Shown: piece after piece, positions 19,732-28,733 of the stretch | Layout: each line of letters begins with the position of its first letter | Position numbering within the stretch: position 1 is the stretch's first letter | Source of the DNA: Ruegeria faecimaris | Lineage (GTDB): Bacteria > Pseudomonadota > Alphaproteobacteria > Rhodobacterales > Rhodobacteraceae | NCBI RefSeq assembly: GCF_900182615.1 | Contig: NZ_FXTE01000001.1 | Location: 1,178,001 to 1,242,000 of the forward strand | Reading direction: 5' to 3' | DNA: 64,000 nt | Position numbers and translations under genes: made by a program | The notes under the pieces: generated by a model | The model's database searches: none | What the model saw: the letters and a program-made list of their open reading frames with translations, nothing else | What the model was told of the DNA's origin: nothing

Positions 19732-20156
19732 CCCCCTATTCCTATACACGGCATAACAGGTCACCGCAGGTCATCGCCATTCTGCTGTCGGTCTATTCCG
19801 CGCTGGCGGTGTTGTTCATCGCCTTTGATGCCGTCTGGTGGCTGATTGGCCTGCTGGCCCTGTTCACCCTGCCCGCATTATGGGACTTTGCACAAAACAC
19901 CCGTTCGGGGCTCCGGCTGGATCAGGATGGGCTGCGGTGGTTCTCGGGGCGGCGCGAGGCTGGCGTAAGATTGAGCGAAATCGACCATGTGCGTCTGGAT
20001 ACACGCTGGGATTTCTCGGTGCGCATGTCGCTGGTGCTGACCTCGGAAAAGCGGATTCGCCTGCCCGATGAGTCGACCCCTCCGCATAAGGAACTCGAGT
20101 CCCGCCTGAAAGAGGCTGGTCTAAAGGTTGAACGGCATCATTTCGGCCCATTTTGA
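19728..20156 (+). CDS. Small membrane protein of unknown function, coupled to pepN
   Basis: A 142-residue protein with two predicted membrane helices (residues ~13-32 and ~36-52) followed by a soluble, charged C-terminal domain containing repeated short beta-like segments (SGLRLDQDGLRWF, VRLSEIDHVRL). The layout resembles small PH-like membrane proteins, but no family is claimed. Its ATG overlaps the pepN stop (ATGA), so it is co-translated with pepN. Confidence 0.7.
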   Translation: MTPYSYTRHNRSPQVIAILLSVYSALAVLFIAFDAVWWLIGLLALFTLPALWDFAQNTRSGLRLDQDGLRWFSGRREAGVRLSEIDHVRLDTRWDFSVRMSLVLTSEKRIRLPDESTPPHKELESRLKEAGLKVERHHFGPF

Positions 20157-20285
20157 AACGATCCCGAGCCTCAGGGCGCATTGACCGGAACAAAGCGACA
20201 ATAAGACGGTTGTAGCTTGAATTTGAGCCAAATAGAGGCCAGTCTTTAAAGCTAGGTTACGATTTTTTTTGTTTCGAGTGTAAGC

Positions 20286-21545
20286 ATGTTCCGGTTTCTG
20301 ATGGCCCAAAAGGCCCGCGTTCCACATCCATCCTTGAAAATTGCGTCAGATTTCGACGCCGCCGATGCAGTGCTGGCCGCTGCTCTGCCAGATCAGGGTT
20401 CGGTAAATATCCCCGTCGCAAATGTCTCGGCCGATGAACTGATCGGTCAGGACGTCATCGAACTTGGCCGCGATCTGGCCCGTCAGGATCGGTGGGCAGA
20501 CCTTTCTGCAAAGATGCGTGCCGCCGATGACGCACGCGAAACTGCGCCCGATGGGATGCCAATCGCGGATTTGCTGGCATTCGGCGCTCGGTCCGATGTG
20601 GTGCTGGCGGTCGAACACGCTCTGTCCGATTATCGGGCATTGTCAGACTATGATCTTCTTGGCGGAATTTCTGAGCTAGAGGATGAAATGCGGGCGCATG
20701 AGGATGATCCGATGATCGCCCTTGTTGTGGCTATGGCGCATATTGACCTGGCCTGGGCGTGGCGTGGCACTGCGACAAACGCAGTTCTTCCCCCCTTACA
20801 CCGGTCTCGCTGCACCGCCCATTTCGACCGCGCGGCCGATATCCTGCCAAAATGCCGCGAAGCCGCGCCCAACAATGCGCTGGTTGCGGCTGTTGGCTGT
20901 GCTCTGCTGGCAGGTCAGCGCAAGTCCAATCTGCGCGTGGCTGATCAGTATGAACAGTTGATTACGTTGGACCCGCATAACCAACGCCATATGCGTGCAA
21001 TGGGCACTCATCTGCTGCCACGCTGGTTCGGCAGCTATGAAGAGCTTGAGGTTCAGGCCCTGCGCAATGCAGCCCGTACCCATGACCTTTGGGGCGCCGG
21101 TGGCTACACGTGGGTCCAGTTTGATGCCATCGCCCTGGACGACGAAGCCTGCGCACGGCTGGATATCGAATATTTCCTGCAGGGTTTGCACGATATTCTG
21201 CGCAACCGCCCCGATCAGCAGATGGTCAATATGCTGGCTGCCTATTGTGCGATAACCATCCAGAACGGCCTTGGGGGGAATGAAAAGGCCGACGCGGTGC
21301 GCGCTCAGATCCACGACGCGGCCAACTGGCTGATCCGTGATCACCTGACCGAACTGCATCCGCTGATCTGGGCCCATGCGGCACAAGGGTTCAATAACTC
21401 GGTCCGCATCAACTCGCCCGAACGGTTTGCAGCCCGCGGGCACCGCGATGCGTTGCGGGCAATCGGTGACCTGTTTCGCGAGGAACTGCGCAGCGGCATG
21501 GATGTGACCTTTACTCCGACAGGGTTGCACCTGTCCGGACACTGA
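20286..21545 (+). CDS. Hypothetical protein, 419 residues, alpha-helical
   Basis: I do not recognise the family. The protein is soluble, acidic and probably all-helical, with TPR-like stretches in the middle (AHFDRAADILPKCREAAP, residues ~180-197, then YEQLITLDPHNQRH) and a Trp-rich segment near 277 (HDLWGAGGYTWVQFD). No signal peptide or membrane span is evident. It is in the same direction as pepN and gatB with its own 129-bp upstream gap, in which a T-rich run (about 20263-20270) lies 15 bp before the ATG. Codon use looks normal for the neighbourhood, so it is a real gene. Confidence 0.72.
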   Translation: MFRFLMAQKARVPHPSLKIASDFDAADAVLAAALPDQGSVNIPVANVSADELIGQDVIELGRDLARQDRWADLSAKMRAADDARETAPDGMPIADLLAFGARSDVVLAVEHALSDYRALSDYDLLGGISELEDEMRAHEDDPMIALVVAMAHIDLAWAWRGTATNAVLPPLHRSRCTAHFDRAADILPKCREAAPNNALVAAVGCALLAGQRKSNLRVADQYEQLITLDPHNQRHMRAMGTHLLPRWFGSYEELEVQALRNAARTHDLWGAGGYTWVQFDAIALDDEACARLDIEYFLQGLHDILRNRPDQQMVNMLAAYCAITIQNGLGGNEKADAVRAQIHDAANWLIRDHLTELHPLIWAHAAQGFNNSVRINSPERFAARGHRDALRAIGDLFREELRSGMDVTFTPTGLHLSGH

Positions 21546-21615
21546 TTCCCCCTTGCCCCTTTGGCGCGCCGGGCCTAATACGCAGGCTTAGACTTCTGCG
21601 GAAATGAGGCGCGCC

Positions 21616-23127
21616 ATGCTCGACCTGACATACGAAATGCCTAAGCCCAAAACCATTGCCGGGGCCAAGCACGATTGGGAACTGGTAATCGGGATGGAGG
21701 TGCATGCGCAGGTCTCGTCCAATGCCAAGCTGTTCTCTGGCGCGTCGACCCAATTCGGGGCCGAGCCGAACTCGAACGTGGCCTTTGTGGACGCGGCAAT
21801 GCCGGGGATGCTGCCGGTGATCAACGAATATTGCGTCGAACAGGCCGTGCGCACTGGGTTGGGCCTGAAAGCCGATATCAACCTGAAATCGGCTTTTGAC
21901 CGCAAGAATTATTTCTACCCCGACCTTCCGCAGGGTTATCAGATTTCCCAGCTTTATCAGCCTATTGTCGGCGAAGGTGAAGTTTTGGTCGAGATGGGCG
22001 ACGGCACCGCGCGCATGGTGCGGATCGAACGCATCCACATGGAACAGGACGCGGGCAAGTCGATCCACGACATGGACCCGCATATGTCCTTCGTCGACCT
22101 GAACCGAACCGGTGTTTGCCTGATGGAGATCGTCAGCCGCCCCGACATTCGCGGCCCGGAAGAGGCCGCCGCCTATATCGCCAAGTTGCGTCAGATCCTG
22201 CGCTATCTGGGCACCTGTGATGGCAACATGCAGAACGGCAATTTGCGGGCAGACGTGAACGTCTCGATCTGTTTGCCGGGGGCCTATGAAAAGTATCAGG
22301 AAACACAGGATTTCTCGCATCTGGGCACCCGTTGTGAGATCAAGAACATGAACTCGATGCGCTTCATCCAGCAAGCCATTGAGGTCGAGGCCCGCCGCCA
22401 GATCGCCATCGTCGAAGGTGGTGGCAAGGTCGATCAGGAAACCCGCCTGTATGACCCGGACAAGGGCGAAACCCGCTCGATGCGGTCCAAGGAAGAAGCG
22501 CATGATTATCGCTATTTCCCTGACCCTGACCTGCTGCCGCTAGAGATCGAGCAGGCCTGGGTTGACGACATCGCCGCCAACCTGCCCGAGCTGCCTGACG
22601 ATAAAAAAGCGCGTTTTATCAGCACGTTCGGACTGACGGACTATGACGCATCGGTGCTGACTGCTGATGTTGAATCGGCTGCCTATTTCGAAGAGGTCGC
22701 GCAGGGTCGCAATGGCAAACTGGCTGCAAACTGGGTCATTAACGAACTGTTTGGCCGCCTGAAAAAGGAAGATCACGAGATCACCGACTCGCCGGTTTCA
22801 CCTGCACAGCTTGGCGGCATCATCGACCTGATTTCCTCGGACGCGATCTCGGGCAAGATCGCCAAGGACCTGTTCGAAATCGTCTATACCGAAGGCGGAG
22901 ATCCGGCGCAGATCGTCGAAGACCGCGGCATGAAGCAGGTGACGGACACGGGCGCGATCGAGGCCGCTTTGGACGAGATCATAGACGCCAATCCGGCACA
23001 GGTCGAGAAGGCCAAGGTAAACCCGAAACTGGCCGGCTGGTTCGTTGGTCAGGTGATGAAGGCGACTGGTGGCAAGGCAAATCCCAAGGCCGTCAACGAG
23101 CTGATTGCCAAGAAACTGGGATCGTAG
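21616..23127 (+). CDS. gatB: Aspartyl/glutamyl-tRNA(Asn/Gln) amidotransferase subunit B
   Basis: A 503-residue subunit of GatCAB, which converts misacylated Glu-tRNA(Gln) or Asp-tRNA(Asn) to the amide form. [13 protein letters not shown] near residue 22 is the diagnostic motif; the C-terminal 150 residues form the YqeY-like helical tRNA-binding tail. The start is MLDLTYE at 21616 with GAGG upstream, the usual roseobacter N-terminus, rather than the ATG 12 bp earlier. gatA and gatC are elsewhere. A strong terminator follows. Confidence 0.96.
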   Translation: MLDLTYEMPKPKTIAGAKHDWELVIGMEVHAQVSSNAKLFSGASTQFGAEPNSNVAFVDAAMPGMLPVINEYCVEQAVRTGLGLKADINLKSAFDRKNYFYPDLPQGYQISQLYQPIVGEGEVLVEMGDGTARMVRIERIHMEQDAGKSIHDMDPHMSFVDLNRTGVCLMEIVSRPDIRGPEEAAAYIAKLRQILRYLGTCDGNMQNGNLRADVNVSICLPGAYEKYQETQDFSHLGTRCEIKNMNSMRFIQQAIEVEARRQIAIVEGGGKVDQETRLYDPDKGETRSMRSKEEAHDYRYFPDPDLLPLEIEQAWVDDIAANLPELPDDKKARFISTFGLTDYDASVLTADVESAAYFEEVAQGRNGKLAANWVINELFGRLKKEDHEITDSPVSPAQLGGIIDLISSDAISGKIAKDLFEIVYTEGGDPAQIVEDRGMKQVTDTGAIEAALDEIIDANPAQVEKAKVNPKLAGWFVGQVMKATGGKANPKAVNELIAKKLGS

Positions 23128-23150
23128 ATCTTTCGGTTTTGCTGATTTCG

Positions 23151-23187
23151 GCGGCGGGACTTTAGCCTTTGCGCAAAGTCCCGCCGC
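23151..23187 (+). terminator. Terminator after gatB
   Basis: A perfect 13-bp stem, GCGGCGGGACTTT and AAAGTCCCGCCGC, surrounds an 11-base loop 23 bp beyond the gatB stop, followed by TTGTCATTTG. The stem is long and GC-rich, while the T-tract is interrupted. Confidence 0.8.
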
Positions 23188-23309
23188 TTGTCATTTGTGG
23201 CACCAGGCCCGCACCAGCAGATGTGCCGGAATTCGCCCGCCGCGCTATGATGACTTTCCCATTGTGATCAACCTGCTAGATTACTCGGAACTTACAGGTA
23301 GGAATTCCG

Positions 23310-23741
23310 ATGCCCCGCTACGAATACAAAGTTGTCCCTTCCCCCCAAAAGTCTGCCAAGACCAAGGGTGAAAAGTCAGCCGAGGGACGTTTCGCTGCTT
23401 CTATTGAACAAGCGCTAAACCAGATGGGGCAGGATGGCTGGGAATATCAACGCGCCGAGTTGTTGCCCAGCGAGGAACGCTCCGGCCTGACTGGCAGCAC
23501 CGTGAACTGGCGCAATGTGCTGATATTTCGCCGTGAAATTGATGTGCCTGTTGCCCCGACACCTAGCCCGACCGAAACGAAGGATGGCGTTGCTCTTGCT
23601 CAACCTGTTCCTGGACCCGATACCGTTCAGGCCCCGGCCCCCATTGCGGAACAGGCCAAAGAGCCGCCTTTGTCGCTGAAAGGTGCTGAAACAGAAAAAT
23701 CGGAAGACGAAACTGCAGAGATTGAAGGTCAAAAAACCTGA
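23310..23741 (+). CDS. DUF4177 domain protein with low-complexity tail
   Basis: A 143-residue protein. Residues 1-78 (PRYEYKVVPSP, then DGWEYQRAELLPSEE and VLIFRRE) fit DUF4177, a small alpha/beta domain of unknown function. The remaining 65 residues are a Pro-, Ala- and Glu-rich, probably disordered tail. GTAGGAATTCCG precedes the ATG and gives a modest ribosome-binding site. It stands alone between the gatB terminator and a convergent glycosyltransferase gene. Confidence 0.78.
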   Translation: MPRYEYKVVPSPQKSAKTKGEKSAEGRFAASIEQALNQMGQDGWEYQRAELLPSEERSGLTGSTVNWRNVLIFRREIDVPVAPTPSPTETKDGVALAQPVPGPDTVQAPAPIAEQAKEPPLSLKGAETEKSEDETAEIEGQKT

Positions 23742-23796
23742 TTGCCCTAACCGGGTCTGTAAAAAAAAATGGCTGTCAGGAGTTGCGTTTTGAATC

Positions 23797-24879
23797 TCAG
23801 CTCGTGACGTCGCGAATTAGCGTGTCCCATTGGGCAAAGACCTGATCTGGGGACAGATCGGCCTTTAGCGTAGGTGACACCTTGGACATCTGCGCCCTGA
23901 GGTCGGGTTCATGGATCAGCTTCAGCACTGCCTGTTCCAAACCACTGACATCGTTGACGGGAACCAGATATCCGTTCCGTCCGTTTTGAATAAACTCTGA
24001 CGGACCGTAATCGCAATCGAAAGACACGACCGGTATCCCGCTGACCGCCGCCTCAGCGACGACATTGTGAAACCCTTCGAACCGCGAGGTCGCTACCAGA
24101 ATGTCCGCGCGCTGCGCCCATTCCCCGACCTCGATCGTATTGCCCGGCAGCCGAGCAACCGACTGTAGCCCCAGATCATCGCGCAGTTTCTGCAGATTTT
24201 CCCGCTCGCTGCCCTCACCATAGATAATCAGCCTGGTATCTGGAGCTTGGGAATGAATGCGCTGCATCGCCTGCAGCAGCATGTCGAACCCCTTTTGCCG
24301 AACGAGGCGGCCAACCGCGACCAATTGCACACCCCGCCTCGTGCCAGAGGATTCAACTCGCTCAAAGGGGAGGATCGGGTTCGGAATAACCATCCCCTTC
24401 TTACGCAAAGTGAAGGGAAGATCCGCCAATCCGCGATGTGTCAGCCCGACAACCTTTGCTGCCTTTATCCCCGCAATCCCCTGAAGCGGTGCCCAAAGGG
24501 GATGTGCGTCCTGTCGCAGCGGATTATTGCGTTCAGAAATGATAACGGGAATCCCGGTTCCAACGCTGGCCAGAAGAGTCTGAACATTCACCTTGGTCAG
24601 GAATGAGATTACAACGTCCGGTCGAAATTTCTTTATGACAGAGCGGATATGCGCAATACGTGACGCCTGTCCCGTCACCTTTTCTGCAACGCTGAGTTCA
24701 ACATTGAGATGCATCGGGAAATAGGGACCATCGGTCGGCATCTGAAAACCGGTAACGTGAACAGCACAACCGCGCCGGGCAAAATGCCCTGAAAGCATGG
24801 CTATTACTTTCTCTGCCCCCCCAGGCCCAAATCCAGCCTGCACAAAAAGAACTCTCAAAACCAAATACCTGAAAAACAT
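23797..24879 (-). CDS. Glycosyltransferase family 4 (GT-B)
   Basis: A 360-residue GT-B glycosyltransferase. The N-terminal FGPGGAEKVIAMLSGHFA is the acceptor-side glycine loop of WaaG/capsule-type enzymes, and SRFEGFHNVVAEAAVSGIPV near residue 280 is the nucleotide-sugar-binding EX7E-like region. Such proteins extend lipopolysaccharide or exopolysaccharide at the cytosolic side of the membrane. The start is uncertain: ATG at 24879 is used, while an ATG at 24930 and a TTG near 24861 are possible. No other polysaccharide gene is adjacent. Confidence 0.85.
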   Translation of the reverse strand: MFFRYLVLRVLFVQAGFGPGGAEKVIAMLSGHFARRGCAVHVTGFQMPTDGPYFPMHLNVELSVAEKVTGQASRIAHIRSVIKKFRPDVVISFLTKVNVQTLLASVGTGIPVIISERNNPLRQDAHPLWAPLQGIAGIKAAKVVGLTHRGLADLPFTLRKKGMVIPNPILPFERVESSGTRRGVQLVAVGRLVRQKGFDMLLQAMQRIHSQAPDTRLIIYGEGSERENLQKLRDDLGLQSVARLPGNTIEVGEWAQRADILVATSRFEGFHNVVAEAAVSGIPVVSFDCDYGPSEFIQNGRNGYLVPVNDVSGLEQAVLKLIHEPDLRAQMSKVSPTLKADLSPDQVFAQWDTLIRDVTS

Positions 24880-25141
24880 CCCGTCAATTGAGGGTAGATT
24901 AGGGCCCGCGTTCGAGCAACTGTTATGCATGGAATGTTTTCACATTCAGACTGAATTTCCTGATTTGTTGCCATCACTGCAAGAAACCGGTCGAAATCAC
25001 CAAAACACCGAAAAATTACCGGCCGGCTTTCACCTATCCAACCCGCGACCCTGTGCCAATCTCTGAACGATCACGGCAAAACCCGCGAATTGTCTTCGCT
25101 GCAGGAGTGCGACCGTTCCGGGCCGCGTTACAAAAGCCTGC

Positions 25142-25396
25142 CTAAACACCGATATCCAATGCCAAAGCATGGATCCGCGGCACGATATCTCCAAGCGCTT
25201 TGTGCACTGCGCGGTGGCGGGCAACGCGAGATTGCCCCTCGAATGCAGCCGCGCGGATTCGGATGTTGAAATGGCTTTCACCACCTTCTTGGAATCCGGC
25301 ATGCCCGCGGTGGCTTTCGCTGTCGTCAACGATTTCAAGCTCATGTGGATCAAACGCCGATTGCAGGCGGCTTCGCATTTCTTCGGTCACGGTCAT
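25142..25396 (-). CDS. BolA family protein
   Basis: An 84-residue BolA-like protein. The core SESHRGHAGFQEGGESHFNI, with the conserved His residues that bind an iron-sulfur cluster together with a monothiol glutaredoxin, and the closing RHRAVHKAL are typical. Roles in iron-sulfur trafficking and stress response are known for the family. A TTG six codons upstream is an unlikely alternative start. It is divergent from the J-protein gene, a pairing often seen with cobS in Rhodobacteraceae. Confidence 0.9.
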   Translation of the reverse strand: MTVTEEMRSRLQSAFDPHELEIVDDSESHRGHAGFQEGGESHFNIRIRAAAFEGQSRVARHRAVHKALGDIVPRIHALALDIGV

Positions 25397-25503
25397 TTTT
25401 ACGCTCAGCGGCAAAAATATTACCGCCCCCCTCTTCTACTTTCGGCTGCTTAGACTAAACTGCTGCCTCCGAGTCGAGAAGATGCGTTCTTAAGGATCAT
25501 AGC

Positions 25504-26130
25504 ATGACGAAATCAGACCCATTTGGATTCGATATGTCCGTCTCCAGCGCGAAGAAAAAAAACCCGCGTGGACGGCGTGGTATGTCTGGCGCGTCTGAAA
25601 CTTCGGTGCGAATCTGTGACCATGAGGGCTGTGAAGAGCCTGGTAAATTTCGGGCCCCGAAAGCACCGGATGTTTTGGATGATTTCTTCTGGTTCTGCCA
25701 GCAGCATGTGCGCGAGTATAACCAGAAATGGAATTTCTTCGACGGCACGACCGAGGCCGAAATGAATGCTCAACAGTCTAAGGACAAAGTCTGGGAGCGT
25801 GAAACCAAACCCATGGGCGATCCCGAGGCACGTGCCTGGGCCCGTTTGGGAATCGAAGACCCGCACCAGGTGCTGGGCGCGAACAGTACCCAGAACAAAG
25901 GGCGCACTACAGGCGGAGGCGGCCGCCGCCTGCCCCCAACCGAACGTCGCGCTATCGAGATTCTGGAAGCCAATGACAGCTGGTCCAAGGCCGAAATCCG
26001 AAAGACCTATAAAAAGCTGATCAAGGTGTTGCACCCCGATATGAACGGCGGCGACCGTTCTCAGGAAGAGCAGTTGCAAGAGGTTGTCTGGGCGTGGGAT
26101 CAGATCAAGGACAGCCGGAATTTTAGGTAG
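25504..26130 (+). CDS. J-domain protein with N-terminal Cys/His cluster
   Basis: A 208-residue protein whose J domain is at the C-terminus (about residues 150-205) with the Hsp70-stimulating HPD at 177-179 (KVLHPDMNGG). The N-terminal half contains Cys38, Cys43, Cys65 and His68 (CDHEGC and FCQQH), which could bind one zinc ion. This layout, unlike DnaJ with its N-terminal J domain, suggests a specialised co-chaperone. It diverges from bolA and lies upstream of cobS; the Hint-domain gene converges on it and ends 5 bp from its stop. Confidence 0.86.
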   Translation: MTKSDPFGFDMSVSSAKKKNPRGRRGMSGASETSVRICDHEGCEEPGKFRAPKAPDVLDDFFWFCQQHVREYNQKWNFFDGTTEAEMNAQQSKDKVWERETKPMGDPEARAWARLGIEDPHQVLGANSTQNKGRTTGGGGRRLPPTERRAIEILEANDSWSKAEIRKTYKKLIKVLHPDMNGGDRSQEEQLQEVVWAWDQIKDSRNFR

Positions 26131-26135
26131 TGGGT

Positions 26136-27038
26136 TCAGTGCGCGAACGTATCGCGTAACGCAGCAGCTTCGGGGCGTTTTAGGCAACGTACGCGCGTTT
26201 GCTCAAAAGCGGGTGCCGCGTTTCGCAGTTCGGGAAATAGCTCACGGAGTTCCTCGGCATCTTCCCGATCGAAGGACATCACCGCCATTTCACCTAAAAA
26301 CAAACTTTCAGTTGGCAAACCATTCGACAACAGTATCGCGTGGCGACAGCAAGCAATATGGTAGTATGTAACGGGATCATAAGTATTTACTTGGCGAATT
26401 GTATGATCGTTAACGAGATGAACTGCCGCGGCGAAAACTTTTGGCTCTCCAAACAGCAACTCTGCGCGCCAACCCTCCACGACAATCCTATGTTGTGGAG
26501 AAACGTACAAATCTCGGTCAGGCAGTCCTTTTCCGAATGCACCTTTCTGAATGCAAACCGGACGTAACTGGGGGTTTCGCTTCAAAGCTTCTGCCTGCAG
26601 GGTCTTCTCTCCGATCCACTCGATGCGTAGCAGTTCACCACTGGAAGCACGCACTTTGTCACCAACAGCGAGTTCCTCAACAGCGCGACAGCCACTTTCA
26701 GTTTCAATCAATGTCCCTTTCACGAAACACGGCACCGTTCCAGCGGGCAACCTAACGGTTACCCCAATCGAGGCATTGTTGCCATTTCCAGGCCCGCTGG
26801 AGGCTCTGACGATCAAACTCAGAGTTGTATTTGGGGGAACAATAACCCCCGGCTGCAGGTCCACTGTTAGTAAACCAGCACTGGAAATCGTAACCGAGTA
26901 ATCTGAAGGGGAAAGAAGTCCGTCATCTGTTACAGATACAAACCAAGACGCTGGCTTGCTGGAGTTGTAGTCCACAGAAAATGTGTCCGTGTTCGGAGGA
27001 AAGAAAATCCTCGTTGGACCGGTAATTACTAAAGCCAT
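26136..27038 (-). CDS. Hint (Hedgehog/intein) domain protein
   Basis: A 300-residue protein with a beta-rich N-terminal domain (residues 1-100, Ser/Thr/Pro-rich, no signal peptide) and a Hint_2 domain. PCFVKGTLIETESGC supplies the autoprocessing nucleophile Cys104, and LYVSPQHRIVV supplies His183 of the second block. The last 60 residues (FDREDAEELRELFPEL) are the usual tail of roseobacter Hint proteins. The family may cleave itself after the N-terminal domain. AAGG lies 6 bp before the ATG. The gene lies between the J-protein gene and cobS, on the opposite strand, and its base composition seems more AT-rich than its flanks. Confidence 0.82.
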   Translation of the reverse strand: MALVITGPTRIFFPPNTDTFSVDYNSSKPASWFVSVTDDGLLSPSDYSVTISSAGLLTVDLQPGVIVPPNTTLSLIVRASSGPGNGNNASIGVTVRLPAGTVPCFVKGTLIETESGCRAVEELAVGDKVRASSGELLRIEWIGEKTLQAEALKRNPQLRPVCIQKGAFGKGLPDRDLYVSPQHRIVVEGWRAELLFGEPKVFAAAVHLVNDHTIRQVNTYDPVTYYHIACCRHAILLSNGLPTESLFLGEMAVMSFDREDAEELRELFPELRNAAPAFEQTRVRCLKRPEAAALRDTFAH

Positions 27039-27656
27039 GGCAACCTTTTACTTATTACTTAAACTAAGTCCAAAATAGTGTACCACCTCCACAACACATT
27101 TCAATATCTGCACGTGACGAGCCGCAAGTTGTGACGATTTCTTGTGGCATTTGCCCGAGGTCACTTTCCCGTTCGCCGAAAGTGTTGCCCTGCCTAGTTT
27201 CTACACGTCCTTAGGATGACGCTGAATCCAGAAACTGCCATCTCGACGTCTGGTATTGCCAACTGACAGTTCTGGCTCGCGACTAGCAAAGAAATCTGCT
27301 GTGTACTTGAGCAACTTGCAAAAAGCCCCATGAGACCATTTTTCATATGTCTGATAAGGTCATTTTCAACATTTGGATTATTGAATACTTACCTGCATAC
27401 AGCATTTCCGACACATGGATCGGCATGTGCGTCCGAACAGGCCGCAGTGCCTTTGTTGACAAACGCGGCTTGACCTGCACCTGGTACGCGTCGCGACCAA
27501 GGATCGCCCGCGCGTCAATAGGGCCAGTTTGAAAGAAAAACCTGCTCACCTTTCCAAGGGGGCCGCTTTCCCTTGCCCTTATCTGCAATATGTTGCACCA
27601 CACACGGGTTCAGAAGCCCGCGCGGGGGCCGCGGTATCAGGATAAGGACGACAGGC
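27039..27656. other. 618-bp gap before cobS, with a possible gene remnant
   Basis: No intact gene was found. The part next to the Hint gene (27039-27350) is AT-rich and holds its promoter. Around 27375-27530 the minus strand reads as a GC-rich coding-like stretch ([16 protein letters not shown] and onwards to RPVRTHMPIHV) with G/C-rich third positions, within a frame open for 86 codons; it may be the 3' remnant of a lost gene. The last 50 bp before cobS carry its ribosome-binding site. Confidence 0.45.
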
Positions 27657-28640
27657 ATGGATTGGCCGATTGACGCAAACGCAAAACCAACAGAAGAGAT
27701 TTCGGTCCGAGATGTGTTCGGCATCGATTCTGGCATGCAGGTCAAACGCTTTTACGAACAGACAGAACGGGTTCCCGAGATCGACCCGACATATAAGTTC
27801 GACCCAGATACGACGCTGGCAATCCTCGCAGGGTTTACCCATAACCGCCGCGTGATGATTCAGGGTTATCACGGCACCGGTAAATCGACCCATATCGAGC
27901 AGGTCGCTGCGCGACTGAACTGGCCGGCCGTGCGCGTCAATCTGGACAGCCATATCAGCCGGATCGACCTCATCGGCAAGGATGCGATCAAGCTGCGTGA
28001 TGGCAAACAGGTCACGGATTTCCACGAAGGAATTCTGCCCTGGGCTCTGCGTAACCCTGTTGCTATCGTCTTTGACGAATACGATGCCGGGCGCGCAGAC
28101 GTGATGTTTGTGATCCAGCGCGTTCTGGAAACCAATGGCAGCCTGACCCTGCTGGACCAGAACGAGATTCTGACCCCGCACAAGTATTTCCGCCTGTTTG
28201 CCACCGCCAATACTGTTGGCCTGGGTGACACAACCGGCCTGTATCACGGCACACAACAGATCAACCAAGCCCAGATGGACCGTTGGTCTCTGGTCGCGAC
28301 GCTGAACTACCTTAGCCATGACGCAGAAACGATGATCGTTCTGTCCAAAGCGCCGCACTACAACACGGCCGAGGGCCGCAAGATCGTCGCTCAGATGGTC
28401 ACCGTTGCCGATCTGACTCGGACTGCATTCATGAACGGTGATCTTTCGACCGTGATGAGCCCCCGAACGGTAATCAACTGGGCGCAAAACGCCGAGATTT
28501 TCCGCAATGTCGGCTATGCTTTCCGCCTATCCTTTCTGAACAAATGCGACGAGCTGGAGCGCCAGACAGTAGCCGAGTTCTATCAGCGGTGTTTTGACGA
28601 GGAACTCCCGGAAAGCGCTGCAAGCACCAGCTTGGGATAA
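27657..28640 (+). CDS. cobS: Cobaltochelatase subunit CobS
   Basis: A 327-residue MoxR-type AAA+ ATPase of the aerobic cobaltochelatase CobNST, which inserts cobalt into hydrogenobyrinic acid a,c-diamide. Walker A is GYHGTGKS (residues 70-77) and Walker B is VFDEYDAG. The start is MDWPID at 27657 with AAGGA upstream; 28 codons of open frame before it are not used. cobT lies 1.4 kb downstream rather than immediately after, since a divergently placed glycosyltransferase-like gene intervenes. cobN is not in the window. Confidence 0.95.
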   Translation: MDWPIDANAKPTEEISVRDVFGIDSGMQVKRFYEQTERVPEIDPTYKFDPDTTLAILAGFTHNRRVMIQGYHGTGKSTHIEQVAARLNWPAVRVNLDSHISRIDLIGKDAIKLRDGKQVTDFHEGILPWALRNPVAIVFDEYDAGRADVMFVIQRVLETNGSLTLLDQNEILTPHKYFRLFATANTVGLGDTTGLYHGTQQINQAQMDRWSLVATLNYLSHDAETMIVLSKAPHYNTAEGRKIVAQMVTVADLTRTAFMNGDLSTVMSPRTVINWAQNAEIFRNVGYAFRLSFLNKCDELERQTVAEFYQRCFDEELPESAASTSLG

Positions 28641-28655
28641 CAAAATATACGGAAT

Positions 28656-28690
28656 TTCCGGGGGCTTGTGCGTGGCACAGGCTTTCGGAA
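28656..28690 (+). terminator. Hairpin after cobS
   Basis: TTCCGGGGGCTTGTGC pairs with GCACAGGCTTTCGGAA around GTG; the stem is 16 bp if G-U pairs are allowed. It lies 15 bp beyond the cobS stop and between convergent genes, with no clear T-tract. Confidence 0.55.
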
Positions 28691-28733
28691 GCTCTTGCAG
28701 GGCCACATCATCAAAAGCTACGAAAGTTAGCTT

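Noticed and set aside
27039-27656. Cobalamin riboswitch before cobS
   Set aside because: No B12-box-like element was recognised, and cobS/cobT genes are often not riboswitch-controlled.
27579-28487. 302-codon open frame antisense to cobS
   Set aside because: Shadow of cobS; no motif or ribosome-binding site was found.
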